From NCBI RefSeq assembly GCF_016863435.1, contig NZ_BOOW01000008.1, positions 181,069 to 245,068 of the forward strand: a stretch of 64,000 bases of DNA, written 5' to 3'. Source of the DNA: Sinosporangium siamense. GTDB lineage: Bacteria > Actinomycetota > Actinomycetes > Streptosporangiales > Streptosporangiaceae. Within the stretch, counting starts at the first letter, position 1; each line of letters opens with the position of its first letter. The notes beneath the pieces are model-generated. The model did no database searches. It had not been told where the DNA came from and saw only the letters and a list, made by a program, of their open reading frames with translations. The translations under genes were made by a program, and so were the position numbers. Below are positions 20,515 to 31,414 of this stretch, one piece after another.

Positions 20515-21414
20515 TCACTTGACGGAGCCGGCCATCATGCCTTGTACGAAGTAGCGCTGGAATGCGAAGAAAAGCACCAATGGGATGATTAGTGAGAGGA
20601 ACGCGCCTGGCGCGAGGATGTCGACGTTGGACTCGAACTGCCGCATCTGTGACTGAAGCGCCTTGGTCATCGGCTGGTTCTCCGTGTTGGCGAACACCAG
20701 GGCGACCAGCAGGTCGTTCCACACCCAGAGGAACTGGAAGATGCCGAGCGAGGCCACGGCGGGCTTCGCCAGCGGGAAGACCACCGTCCGGAAGATCTTC
20801 CACTCGCCGGCGCCGTCCATCCGCGCAGCCTCCAGCAGCTCCCTCGGGATGCCCGCGAAGAAGTTGCGCAGCAGGAAGATGGCGAACGGCAGGCCGAAGG
20901 CGACGTGGAAGAGCACCACGGCCGGGATGGAGCCGAAGATGCCGAGCGTGCCGTACAACCCGGCGATGGGGATGAGCGCGATCTGGATCGGCACCACCAG
21001 CAGACCGACCACCACGAGGAACAGGGCGTCCCTGCCGCGGAACTCCATCCACGCGAAGGCGTAGGCGGCCATCGCGGCGATGCCGATGACGAGCACCGTC
21101 GAGGGCACCGTGATGAGGATCGTGTTCCAGAAGGAGGCGGTGAAGCCGGTCGCCAGCAGGTCGGCGTAGTTGTCGAGGACGATCTGGCCGGGCTCGGTGA
21201 GGAGTGTCCACCACCCGGAGGAGGTGTTGGCGGTCTGGTCGCGCAGGGAGACGGCGAACAGGCCGAGGGTGGGCACCAGCCAGAACAGGCCGATGAGGAT
21301 CAGCACGACCTGCAGGAGGCCGCTGCCCAGCCGGTCTACGACGCGGGCGAGCGGCCCGCGCCGGATCGCCCCGCTGCGATCGCCGGCGGGGCGTTCGATG
21401 GTCGGCGTCTTCAC
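20515..21414 (-). CDS. carbohydrate ABC transporter permease (MalG-type)
   Basis: 299 residues from the GTG at 21414, with GGAGGG about six bases upstream and a 4-base GTGA overlap with the preceding permease gene. Six membrane helices, and the cytoplasmic EAA loop [20 protein letters not shown] (~residues 190-210) that docks on the ATPase. The C-terminal SxVK-type end (MMAGSVK) is usual for MalG-like subunits. Forms the channel with the 21411-22763 protein. Confidence 0.94.
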   Translation of the reverse strand: MKTPTIERPAGDRSGAIRRGPLARVVDRLGSGLLQVVLILIGLFWLVPTLGLFAVSLRDQTANTSSGWWTLLTEPGQIVLDNYADLLATGFTASFWNTILITVPSTVLVIGIAAMAAYAFAWMEFRGRDALFLVVVGLLVVPIQIALIPIAGLYGTLGIFGSIPAVVLFHVAFGLPFAIFLLRNFFAGIPRELLEAARMDGAGEWKIFRTVVFPLAKPAVASLGIFQFLWVWNDLLVALVFANTENQPMTKALQSQMRQFESNVDILAPGAFLSLIIPLVLFFAFQRYFVQGMMAGSVK

Positions 21415-22763
21415 GACTGATCCCTCCTGAACCGCCGGATGTTGAGGATCATGAACGGCAGCACCAGCACGAGCAGGAAGATGGCCAGAGCGCTGCCGAG
21501 TCCGTGGTCTCCGGCGCCGCCGAACGACACCCGCCACATCTCCAGCGCGACCACGTTGGCCTGAGGTTGCACCGACCCGGGGGCGATGACGAAGACCAGG
21601 TCGAAGACCTTGAGCGTGTTAATGATCATTGTGACGAACACGACCAGCAGGACGGGCGAGAGCAGCGGGATGGTGATCCGGCGGAACACCTGCCACTCGG
21701 TCGCCCCGTCGATGCGGGCGGCCTCCAGCGCGTCGCGCGGGATGGCGGCGAGCCCCGCGGCGATGAGCACCATGGCGAACCCCGCCCACACCCAGATGAA
21801 CGCCCCGATGATGGCCGGGGTGATCAGGGCGGGGCCGAGCCAGGCCAGGCCGTTGAAGGGCGCGGCGAAGTTGTCCTGCGGCAGCCGTACGACATGTTCC
21901 CCCGTCAGCCCGGGGAAAGAGAAGGTGCCGTCCGCCGCTGTGGTGGTCGTCGCCGCGACCGTGCCGTTGCGCAAAGCCTCCACGGTGACGCCGGGGAGGC
22001 CCTTCTCCCCGGCGTCCACCGCGTCGGCCGCCCCGCCTCCACCGGGTGTGAAGTCGAGCCACACCGTGCCATGGATCCCCGGTGTCCCCTGACCGGGGGT
22101 CTTGGCGGCGGCGGAGGCGGGAAGCGCGTCCGGGCGCAGTCCTACGAGTGGCAAGAGAACGGTCTGCCCCGGCGAGACCGGTTGTCGTGTCACCACGGCG
22201 CCCTGCGAGAGGACCACGGGCGTGCGCTCGTTCTCACGAGGGCGCGCACCGGGGAAGCCGCCACCCGAGGCGAAGACATCGCGCACGGAGGTGAGGACGG
22301 CGTTCGCGACCCCCCGGTCGGGGTCCTGCTCGTATACGAACCTGAAGATGACACCCGAGGCCATGAGCGACACGGCCATCGGCATGAACACCACCAGTTT
22401 GAAGGCGGTCGCCCATCGGATCCGCTCGGTGAGCACCGCGAATATCAATCCGACGACCGTCACCAGCGCAGGGGCGACGGCCACCCAGATCAGGTTGTTC
22501 CTGATCGTGGTGAGCATGCCGGAGTCAGTGAATATGGCGACGTAGTTATCCACTCCGACGAAGGTGGTCCCCGTCGTGTCGAAGAGGCTGCGGAAGATCG
22601 AGTAGACGATCGGATATATCACCATCGCCCCGAGCAGGATCAGCGCGGGGAGTAAGAACCAGAGCGCCAGTCTGGGGGAGGGACCAAGGCGCACCGGGCG
22701 CGCGGCGGGCGGGCTGCCCGCCGCGGCACCGGTTGTCGTGCTGTCGGCCGACTGCCCCGTCAC
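21411..22763 (-). CDS. carbohydrate ABC permease (MalF-type) with inserted extracytoplasmic domain
   Basis: 450 residues, about 150 more than a standard actinobacterial MalF-like permease. GTG at 22763 overlaps the stop of the binding-protein gene as GTGA. Membrane helices precede ~residue 145. The EAA loop [20 protein letters not shown] is near 355. Between them, residues ~165-300 are extra: a Pro/Gly/Ala linker, then a Cna-B/SdrD-like beta segment ([46 protein letters not shown]). By position, after the third span, it corresponds to the P2 loop of E. coli MalF, which contacts the binding protein. A dedicated docking platform is inferred. Confidence 0.9.
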   Translation of the reverse strand: MTGQSADSTTTGAAAGSPPAARPVRLGPSPRLALWFLLPALILLGAMVIYPIVYSIFRSLFDTTGTTFVGVDNYVAIFTDSGMLTTIRNNLIWVAVAPALVTVVGLIFAVLTERIRWATAFKLVVFMPMAVSLMASGVIFRFVYEQDPDRGVANAVLTSVRDVFASGGGFPGARPRENERTPVVLSQGAVVTRQPVSPGQTVLLPLVGLRPDALPASAAAKTPGQGTPGIHGTVWLDFTPGGGGAADAVDAGEKGLPGVTVEALRNGTVAATTTTAADGTFSFPGLTGEHVVRLPQDNFAAPFNGLAWLGPALITPAIIGAFIWVWAGFAMVLIAAGLAAIPRDALEAARIDGATEWQVFRRITIPLLSPVLLVVFVTMIINTLKVFDLVFVIAPGSVQPQANVVALEMWRVSFGGAGDHGLGSALAIFLLVLVLPFMILNIRRFRRDQS

Positions 22764-24082
22764 TTCCACGCCTTCACGGCCTCGGCCTCGAGCTTGCGCT
22801 GGATGCCCTTGACGTCGGCGGGGTTGCGCAGGAAGTCCTGCAGGAGCTTCCACTCACCCTTGGCCTCGGTGCCGCCGAAGGCGCTGGGCGCGAGGTCCGA
22901 CATGTCATAACGTACGGCTTCGCCGGCCGAGATGATCGTCTGAGCGAGTTGCCGGGTGAGGTCGTCGGGGTAGGTGGTCGCGGCGACGTTGCGGTTCGGC
23001 GACAGGTAGCCGGGCAGCTTCGCCCAGACCTCGCCGCCCTCCTTGGAGGCCAGGAACTCAAGCAGCGCCATCGCGCCCTTGCCGTCCTTCAGCGCCACCG
23101 CGGTGTCGCCGCCGAGGATCACCGGGTCGGTGTCCCCGGCCTTGGGGAACGGGAAGACCTTGGCCTCCTCGCCGACCTTCGCCCCGGCCTCCAGCGCGGA
23201 GGCGGCCACGAAGTCGGCCTCGATGACCATGGCGGCCTTGTCCTGGCCGTACACCTGGGTCACGCAGGTCGGGAAGTCGGTGCCGAGCGCGCCCGAGTTG
23301 CCGCCGAGCATGAGGTCCTTCTTCCCGGCGATCTGCGCGATCTTCTCCAGGGCGGTGGTGACCGTGGCGTCGGTCCAGGGGATCTCGTGCTTGGACAACT
23401 TGTCGTAGTTCTCCGGCCCCGCCGTGGACAGGTAGATGTTCTCGAACAGGTCGGTCAGCGTCCAGCCGGAGGCCCCGCAGAGCGCGAAGGGCGGGGTGCC
23501 GGAGTCGGCGATGGTCTGGGCGGCGGTGATCAGCTCGTCCCAGGTCTTGGGCGGCTGCACACCGGCGTCCTCGAAGGCCGCGCCGCGATACCAGATCAGC
23601 GACTTGTGCGCCGCCTTCACCAGCACGCCGTAAGGCGTTCCGCCGGCCGAGCCCAGTTCCTTCCAGTACGGCGTGTAGTTCTGGTCCACCTGCGCCAGCA
23701 CCTCGGCGCTGAGCGGCTTCAGCGCCTTCTGGTCGGCGTACTGCTGCACCAGGCCGGGCTGCGGCAGGATCGCGATGTCCGGCGGGCTGCCGCCCTGGAT
23801 GCGGGGGCCGAGGTAGGCTCCCGTGTCCTCGCCGGTGGAGGCGTAGGTCACCTCGGCGCCGGTCTTCGCCTCGAAGGCGTCGAGCACTTTCTGGAAGTTG
23901 TCCGCCTCCTGCCCCGTCCACTTGGCCGCGACCTCGATCTTGACCCCTGTCAGCGGCTTCGCGGCGGCCGACGGACTGGCGCTCCCTCCGCCGGACGCGG
24001 GGGGTTGCTGCGTACCTCCGCCGCAGGCGGTGGCGGCGAGGGTGAGTCCGGTGGCGACGGCGAGGACCTTATATGTGCGCAT
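22760..24082 (-). CDS. sugar-binding lipoprotein of the ABC importer (SBP family 1)
   Basis: 440 residues from the ATG at 24082 (GGGAGG upstream). Lipobox LAATACGGG, then a Pro/Ser/Gly linker anchoring the domain outside the membrane. The body is a family 1 sugar-binding fold (AFEAKTGAEVTY, GSPPDIAILPQPG, a PYGVLVKAAHKSLIWYR hinge region, PKTWDELITAAQTI). It is translationally coupled to the MalF-type permease by GTGA. Ligand unknown; trehalose or malto-oligosaccharides would fit the nearby enzymes, but that is only context. Confidence 0.94.
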   Translation of the reverse strand: MRTYKVLAVATGLTLAATACGGGTQQPPASGGGSASPSAAAKPLTGVKIEVAAKWTGQEADNFQKVLDAFEAKTGAEVTYASTGEDTGAYLGPRIQGGSPPDIAILPQPGLVQQYADQKALKPLSAEVLAQVDQNYTPYWKELGSAGGTPYGVLVKAAHKSLIWYRGAAFEDAGVQPPKTWDELITAAQTIADSGTPPFALCGASGWTLTDLFENIYLSTAGPENYDKLSKHEIPWTDATVTTALEKIAQIAGKKDLMLGGNSGALGTDFPTCVTQVYGQDKAAMVIEADFVAASALEAGAKVGEEAKVFPFPKAGDTDPVILGGDTAVALKDGKGAMALLEFLASKEGGEVWAKLPGYLSPNRNVAATTYPDDLTRQLAQTIISAGEAVRYDMSDLAPSAFGGTEAKGEWKLLQDFLRNPADVKGIQRKLEAEAVKAWK

Positions 24083-24165
24083 GACTGCTATGCCTCCCTG
24101 AGGGCTGGTCACTGAGTGGGCGGGTGACGGTGAGGAGGGCGAGAAGAGCCGATCGGGATGTCGCG

Positions 24166-25434
24166 TTATCGATGACGCGTGATCTCGCTGAGCCCGGCTT
24201 TCAGAGAGGCGACTACGTCGCTGCTCGGTTCGGCGAAGGGCGGAGTGAGGGCACGCGAGACCGCGTTGGCTATCACCAGGCTGACCTGGTTGTAGTCGAC
24301 GCTGGCCGGCCTCGGCGTGGCCGAGAGCAGGCTCTGCTTCAAGACGGGGAGGTAGGGGAAACGTTTGATGAGGTCGGGTGCGTCATAGAGTTCGGCCCAG
24401 ACCGGGGGGAAGGACCCCTCGGTGAGCACTCTGCGCTGGTTGTCCAGGCCGGTGAAATACCGGATGAACTCCAGCGCGGACTTCTGCCGTTTCGAATATG
24501 CGCTGATGCCGAGGTTGACACCGCCGAGCGAACTCGATCCGGGGCCGTCGAGGCCGGGCAGCCGGGTCACCGCGAACTTCCCGGCGACCGGCGACAACGT
24601 GGCCGGACCATATCCGTGCAGCCAGTTGCGGGCGAACGCGAGCCGCCCCTCCTGGAAGGCGAGCCGCGATTCCTCCTCCTTGTAGGAGAGGGATTCCTGC
24701 GGGATCCACCCCTCGCGCAGACCGCGCACGAGGAAGTCGAGGCCCGCGACGGCCCGATCGGCGTTCATGGTGACTCGCGTGCCGTCCGGGCTGAGGATCT
24801 GCCCGCCAGCGGAGTGTACGGCTTCCGCGAAGTTGACCGTGAGCCCCTCATAGGCAAGGAACTGTCCGGCATAGCCCCCGATGTCATACTTCGCACTGAG
24901 TTTGGTCGCCTGCTTCCGCAGCTCAGCCCACGTTTTGGGGGGAGAGAGTCCTTCTTTCTCCAGCAGGTCCTTCCGGTAGTACAACAGGCCGGCATTGCTC
25001 GTGTACGGCACAGCCCACAGCCTGTCCCGGTAGACGGCGGTGTCCACGACAGTCGGCAGGAACCTGTTGAGCGGAAAGAGCTCCCGCTCCAGGGGGATGA
25101 TCCAGCCGGCGTCGGCGAACTCAGCCGTCCACACCACGTCCAGACCGATGACGTCGTATTCGTCGCTTCGCGCCTGGAGGTTCGCCACCACCTGCGCCCG
25201 CTGCTCGTCCGCCGCCTCGGGCAACTCGATCAGGGTGACCCGCTCGGCGGGATGTTCGCGGTTCCACGCGTCGAGCAGGGGCTGAAGGTAACCGGTGGTG
25301 TCGCGTCCCGTCGCGAACGTGAACGGGCCGACGCCGCCGGCGTCGCTCAGCTCGGGTAAGTCCTCCTCGTCCGGCGCGGTGCAGGAGGCGAGCAGCAGGA
25401 TCACCGCTGTCACCACTACCGCGAGGCGAGGCAT
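24166..25434 (-). CDS. second sugar-binding lipoprotein (SBP family 1)
   Basis: 422 residues from the ATG at 25434 (GGAGGATTCC upstream). Lipobox LLLASCTAP. Family 1 features: FTFATGRDTTGYLQPLLDAW, YDVIGLDVVWTAEFADAGW, RLWAVPYTSNAGLLYYRKDL, and a tail like that of ThuE/LpqY trehalose/maltose binders. It lies 83 bases upstream of the first binding-protein gene on the same strand, so the operon has two binding proteins for one permease pair and no ATPase. The ATPase is presumably a shared MsiK-type subunit encoded elsewhere. The C-terminal region (residues ~395-422) helps membership only weakly. Confidence 0.92.
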   Translation of the reverse strand: MPRLAVVVTAVILLLASCTAPDEEDLPELSDAGGVGPFTFATGRDTTGYLQPLLDAWNREHPAERVTLIELPEAADEQRAQVVANLQARSDEYDVIGLDVVWTAEFADAGWIIPLERELFPLNRFLPTVVDTAVYRDRLWAVPYTSNAGLLYYRKDLLEKEGLSPPKTWAELRKQATKLSAKYDIGGYAGQFLAYEGLTVNFAEAVHSAGGQILSPDGTRVTMNADRAVAGLDFLVRGLREGWIPQESLSYKEEESRLAFQEGRLAFARNWLHGYGPATLSPVAGKFAVTRLPGLDGPGSSSLGGVNLGISAYSKRQKSALEFIRYFTGLDNQRRVLTEGSFPPVWAELYDAPDLIKRFPYLPVLKQSLLSATPRPASVDYNQVSLVIANAVSRALTPPFAEPSSDVVASLKAGLSEITRHR

Positions 25435-25460
25435 GGAATCCTCCGCTGTCCTGACTGATG

Positions 25461-25494
25461 CATACGTGTTAGGTATGTAGGTAGATGCATGCAT
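25461..25494. promoter_or_regulatory. two palindromes in the divergent region before the sugar-binding gene
   Basis: CATAC-N7-GTATG (25461-25477) and the perfect 10-bp palindrome ATGCATGCAT (25485-25494) lie 27-60 bases upstream of the lipoprotein start and 70-100 upstream of the PadR start. PadR operators are AT-rich dyads, so control of both directions is plausible. Confidence 0.45.
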
Positions 25495-25563
25495 GTTATC
25501 CATAGCGGTAATGTGACCGTCAACACACAGTGTGATTACGCTCCCGTAACAGAGGAGATGGGT

Positions 25564-26070
25564 GTGCGGTTGCCGCTGTTGGCTCTTCTCGCGAAGGAGC
25601 CTGCCCATGGCTACGAGCTCAAGCAGGCATTGGAGCAAACCTTCGGTGCCGCCTATCCCTCACCCAACATCGGCCAGATCTACGTCACCCTGGGCCGGTT
25701 GGAGAAGGACGGCCTGATCCGGGCTGTGGCCGTCGAACAGTCCAGCCGTCCCAACAAGAAGGTCTACTTCCTGACCCAACAAGGCCGGGAGGCGCTCATC
25801 GCCTGGGCCGACGGCCCGCTGGAGGGCCCCCGGCTGCGCGACGAGTTCTTCATGAAGCTGGTCCTCGCCCCGATGACCGGCATCGCCGACCGCGGCGCGC
25901 TGATCAACAGGCAGACGCGCCACTTCCTCGGACTCATGCGCGAACTGCACCATCTCTCCGAGACCACCTCGCCCGACGACCGCTATGCCCACCTGCTGAT
26001 CGAAGGCGCCATGCTTCACCTGCAAGCCGACCTTGACTGGCTGGAGCGGTGCCGCGAAGAGCTGACATGA
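25564..26070 (+). CDS. PadR-family transcriptional regulator
   Basis: 168 residues from the GTG at 25564 (GAGGAG six bases upstream); an ATG two codons earlier has no spacing from that site. Winged helix: VRLPLLALLAKEPAHGYELK, then SPNIGQIYVTLGRLEKDGLI, NKKVYFLTQQGREAL; a C-terminal helical dimerisation part (~85-168) of the Vir_act_alpha_C type follows. The gene leads into the ABC exporter genes 52 bases downstream, so it most likely represses that exporter in response to its substrate. It may also act on the divergent sugar operon. Confidence 0.93.
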   Translation: MRLPLLALLAKEPAHGYELKQALEQTFGAAYPSPNIGQIYVTLGRLEKDGLIRAVAVEQSSRPNKKVYFLTQQGREALIAWADGPLEGPRLRDEFFMKLVLAPMTGIADRGALINRQTRHFLGLMRELHHLSETTSPDDRYAHLLIEGAMLHLQADLDWLERCREELT

Positions 26071-26122
26071 TCTCCATATCAGCGCTTGTCTCCTTTGAGC
26101 ATTTCTCCAACGAGGCGTAGAC

Positions 26123-26869
<747 letters not shown>

Positions 26870-26873
26870 GCGC

Positions 26874-29330
26874 ATGGCCGAGGAGGGCCCTCCGGGGTGG
26901 ATCTCCTGTGCCCGGACGGCGACGAGCGACACGGCGGACGGCACGGTGGGAGACGGCACGGTGGGGGACGGCACGGTGGGGGACGGCACGGTGGGGGACG
27001 GGGCGGGGGGCAGCGGCAAGGACAGGCCGCGGGGCGGGTTAGGCGAGCGGATCGGCGACATCGTGGGCGGCGGGCCGGTGCGCCGGTGGGTCAAGGCCGA
27101 CCTGCGCGCCCGGTGGGGGCAGGCGCTCCTCGCCGTCCTGGCGGTCGCCGGCGTCGTCACCGCGCTGATCGCGGCGGCCACCCTGCTCGAAGACGGCACC
27201 AACCCGTGGCGCGGGCTGTTCGCCGAGTCGGGCGGGGCACACGTGTGGATCCACACCGCGAGCGCGCCCGACGCGGAGCGCCTCGCCAAGCTCAAACACG
27301 TGTCCGCCGTGGCGGGGCCGTACCGCACGGCGCCGGTCTCGATCACCAGGGACGGGCGGCGGATGGCGGCGGTGCTCCGGCACGGCACGCCCGCGCCGCC
27401 CGCCGTCGCCAGGCCGCTCGTCCGCGAAGGGCGGTGGTTGTCGGCGCGGGTGCCCGACGGCGTCGTGGTGGAGCGGTCCTTCGCCCGTGCGCTCGGCCTC
27501 ACGCCGGGTGCCCCCTTCGTGGTGAACGCGCTGAACGGCACCCGGCACTCCCTGGTCGTGACCGGCGTCGCCGAGTCCGCGGAACAGGGCTTCTACCCGG
27601 AGTGGCCGGGGCTGATCTGGGTGCTGCCGGAGACCCTGGAGAAGGTCGAGCCCGCGCTCGGCCGCAGCGAGTTCGCGGTCGGCCTGCGCATGACCGGCAC
27701 CGACCCCGACGCGACCCGGCTCCTCACCCAGCAGGTGGCCATCGCCTTGGACAACGAGGTGGGGCGGGTCATCACCTGGCAGCGCGTCCGCGCGTCGATG
27801 GAGCTCGACAACCGGCTGCTCGGGCTACTGCTCGGCCTGTTCGGCGCGGTCGGCCTGGTCGCCGCGGCCCTCGCCATCGCCAACGCGGCGGGCGGGCGGG
27901 TGCTCACCCAGTCGATGGAGCTCGCCACGCTCAAGTCGCTCGGCTTCACTCGCGGCCAGGTGGCCCTCACCCTCATGGCCGAGCACGGGGCGCTCGGCCT
28001 GTTCGGCGTCGTGCTCGGCACCGTCAGCGGGCACCTGGTGACGGTGTTCGCCCTGGAGACCACCCCCGTGCCGTCCATGAACGCCGCGGTCGCGGGCGGG
28101 GCCGCGCTCGTCGTGCTGATCGCGGTGGGGGTGCCCGCCTGGCGCGGCTGCCGCACGCCGCCCATCCCGGCCGCGCCCGCCGCGCCGCCCCGGGGCCGCC
28201 TGTCGCATCTCGCGCGCCTCGCGCTGCTCTTCCGCCTGCCGCCCGCGCTCGTGCTGGGCGTGCGCGACGCCTTCACCCGGCCGGCCCACGCCGCGCTCAC
28301 CGCCCTCGGCCTCGCCGTACCCACCATGTTGATCGTCATCGGCCTCGGCTGCTGGGCGACCCTCGACGCCTTCCTCGCCGACCCCGCCCGGGTGGGGCAG
28401 GCCGCCGCCCTCCAGGTACGGCAAGGCCAGCTTTCGCCGGACGAGACCGAGAGCCTCGTGCGGAGTGACCCGCAGGTGGCCGCGGTCTATCCGGGCACCG
28501 AGGTCGAGGCGCTGGTGCTGGGGCAGGCCAGGACCGTGGTGACCCGGGCGCTCGGCACCTCGCGCGCCCCCTATCCGTTCCCGGTGGTGGAGGGCCGCGC
28601 GTTCGCGGCGCGCGGCGAGGCGGTCGCCGGGCAGGGCATGCTCGACCTGCTCGGGGCGAAGGTCGGCGACATGACGCGGGTCACCGTCGGTGGCACCCCG
28701 CTGATCGTGCGGATCGTCGGCCGGGTGGTCGAGCCCGACCACGACGGCGAGGTGTTGTCGGTGGGGCTGGACAGCCTGGCGGTCAAGGACGCGGAGCCGC
28801 CGGAGTTCTACAGCCTCGTGCTGAAGCCGGGCGCCGATCCGGCCGTCGTGCGGGGCAGGCTGATGGCGGCGGGCGACGGCAGGCTGGAGGTGCTGCACGT
28901 CGTCAACCCGGCCGAGCGGCTGGCCGTCATCCGGCTGATCATCGTGGCGTCGATCGTGGTGCTCGCCCTCGTCGGCCTGGCCAACCTGCTCACGGTGAGC
29001 GCGCTCGGGCTGCGCGACCACGCCGTCGACCTCGCGGTGCTGAAGGCGATGGGGCTGACGCCGAGGCAGGTCATGGCCACGCTGGTGACGGGGACCGGGC
29101 TGATGGTGGTGGTGGGCGTGCTCGCGGGCACGCTGCTCGGGGCCTTCTCCGCGGCGTGGCTGATCGATCTGCAGGGCCACACCAGCGGGGTGGGGGCCGG
29201 CATCGGGCGCACGCCGTCGCCGCTCACCCTCGCCGCCACGGTGGCGATCGCGGTGGGTGCGGCGCTGCTCGTGGCGCTGCTGCCGGCGCGCAGGGCCGCC
29301 CGCGCCAGAGTGCCGGTGACCGCGCGGTGA
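26874..29330 (+). CDS. FtsX-type ABC permease, two FtsX domains
   Basis: 818 residues; ATG at 26874, GAGGG about ten bases upstream. A ~60-residue low-complexity cytoplasmic tail holds the DGTVG repeats. The first membrane helix (ALLAVLAVAGVVTALIAAAT) is followed by a ~200-residue external domain, three helices (~320-430), a central helix, a second external domain and a final FtsX unit (MGLTPRQVMATLVTGTGLMV). This is the 4+4 span arrangement of macrolide/lipoprotein-type permeases working with the upstream ATPase. Substrate unknown. The stop codon lies in a terminator hairpin. Confidence 0.93.
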   Translation: MAEEGPPGWISCARTATSDTADGTVGDGTVGDGTVGDGTVGDGAGGSGKDRPRGGLGERIGDIVGGGPVRRWVKADLRARWGQALLAVLAVAGVVTALIAAATLLEDGTNPWRGLFAESGGAHVWIHTASAPDAERLAKLKHVSAVAGPYRTAPVSITRDGRRMAAVLRHGTPAPPAVARPLVREGRWLSARVPDGVVVERSFARALGLTPGAPFVVNALNGTRHSLVVTGVAESAEQGFYPEWPGLIWVLPETLEKVEPALGRSEFAVGLRMTGTDPDATRLLTQQVAIALDNEVGRVITWQRVRASMELDNRLLGLLLGLFGAVGLVAAALAIANAAGGRVLTQSMELATLKSLGFTRGQVALTLMAEHGALGLFGVVLGTVSGHLVTVFALETTPVPSMNAAVAGGAALVVLIAVGVPAWRGCRTPPIPAAPAAPPRGRLSHLARLALLFRLPPALVLGVRDAFTRPAHAALTALGLAVPTMLIVIGLGCWATLDAFLADPARVGQAAALQVRQGQLSPDETESLVRSDPQVAAVYPGTEVEALVLGQARTVVTRALGTSRAPYPFPVVEGRAFAARGEAVAGQGMLDLLGAKVGDMTRVTVGGTPLIVRIVGRVVEPDHDGEVLSVGLDSLAVKDAEPPEFYSLVLKPGADPAVVRGRLMAAGDGRLEVLHVVNPAERLAVIRLIIVASIVVLALVGLANLLTVSALGLRDHAVDLAVLKAMGLTPRQVMATLVTGTGLMVVVGVLAGTLLGAFSAAWLIDLQGHTSGVGAGIGRTPSPLTLAATVAIAVGAALLVALLPARRAARARVPVTAR
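26937..26996 (+). repeat. four 15-bp tandem repeats coding DGTVG
   Basis: Four near-identical 15-base units (GACGGCACGGTGGGG) beginning at 26937, 26952, 26967 and 26982, with a degenerate fifth. They encode DGTVG repeats in the cytoplasmic N-terminal tail of the permease. In-frame unit length means copy number could vary without frameshift. Confidence 0.9.
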
Positions 29331-29349
29331 GGGATGGCCCCGCGCGGTC
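29318..29349 (+). terminator. hairpin overlapping the permease stop codon
   Basis: GACCGCGCGG (29318-29327) pairs perfectly with CCGCGCGGTC (29340-29349); the stop codon is in the loop. It lies between the convergent permease and treS genes. Confidence 0.65.
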
Positions 29350-29351
29350 TT

Positions 29352-29384
29352 GATCGGCCTGCTCGATCGGCCTGGTTGATCGGC

Positions 29385-29386
<2 letters not shown>
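29352..29386. repeat. three 13-bp repeats with GATCGGCCT core
   Basis: GATCGGCCT begins at 29352, 29365 and 29378, exactly 13 bases apart; the last unit runs into the treS stop codon on the minus strand. The core shares GATCGG with the arrays at 48915 and 50406. Confidence 0.8.
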
Positions 29387-31079
<1,693 letters not shown>

Positions 31080-31414
31080 GGTTCGCTCACAAGTTAGATA
31101 AGGGCAGAACGAGATCACCGGTTTGCCGGGCCGGTGGAGATTCGTTATGAGCTCGCCGCCTCGGAGACGTCATCCCTTACGTGCTCCGTGCCCGTCCGGG
31201 GTCGGATCGGGGTCCGCGAAGACGGACTGTCGGCGGCGTTGCTGGGCCGAACACTACCAGCAGGTTGAGCCTGATGAAGTGTGTTATGTGAGTGCCGCGC
31301 AGCCGCAGGGAGCGATCTTGGTGCTACGTGCACGTAATAGCCCTGTTACCAGATGTTCTTCCACTGGAAATGAGGGGCCGACGTCCCGAAGAGACCTTGG
31401 GCGTGTCCCGTGCG
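31080..31414 (-). promoter_or_regulatory. upstream region of treS, no gene seen
   Basis: 335 bases between two minus-strand genes. No frame with a ribosome site is evident. The first 50 bases upstream of treS (TTATCTAACTT on the minus strand) are relatively AT-rich and are where I would expect its promoter; no clear -35/-10 pair. Confidence 0.3.
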
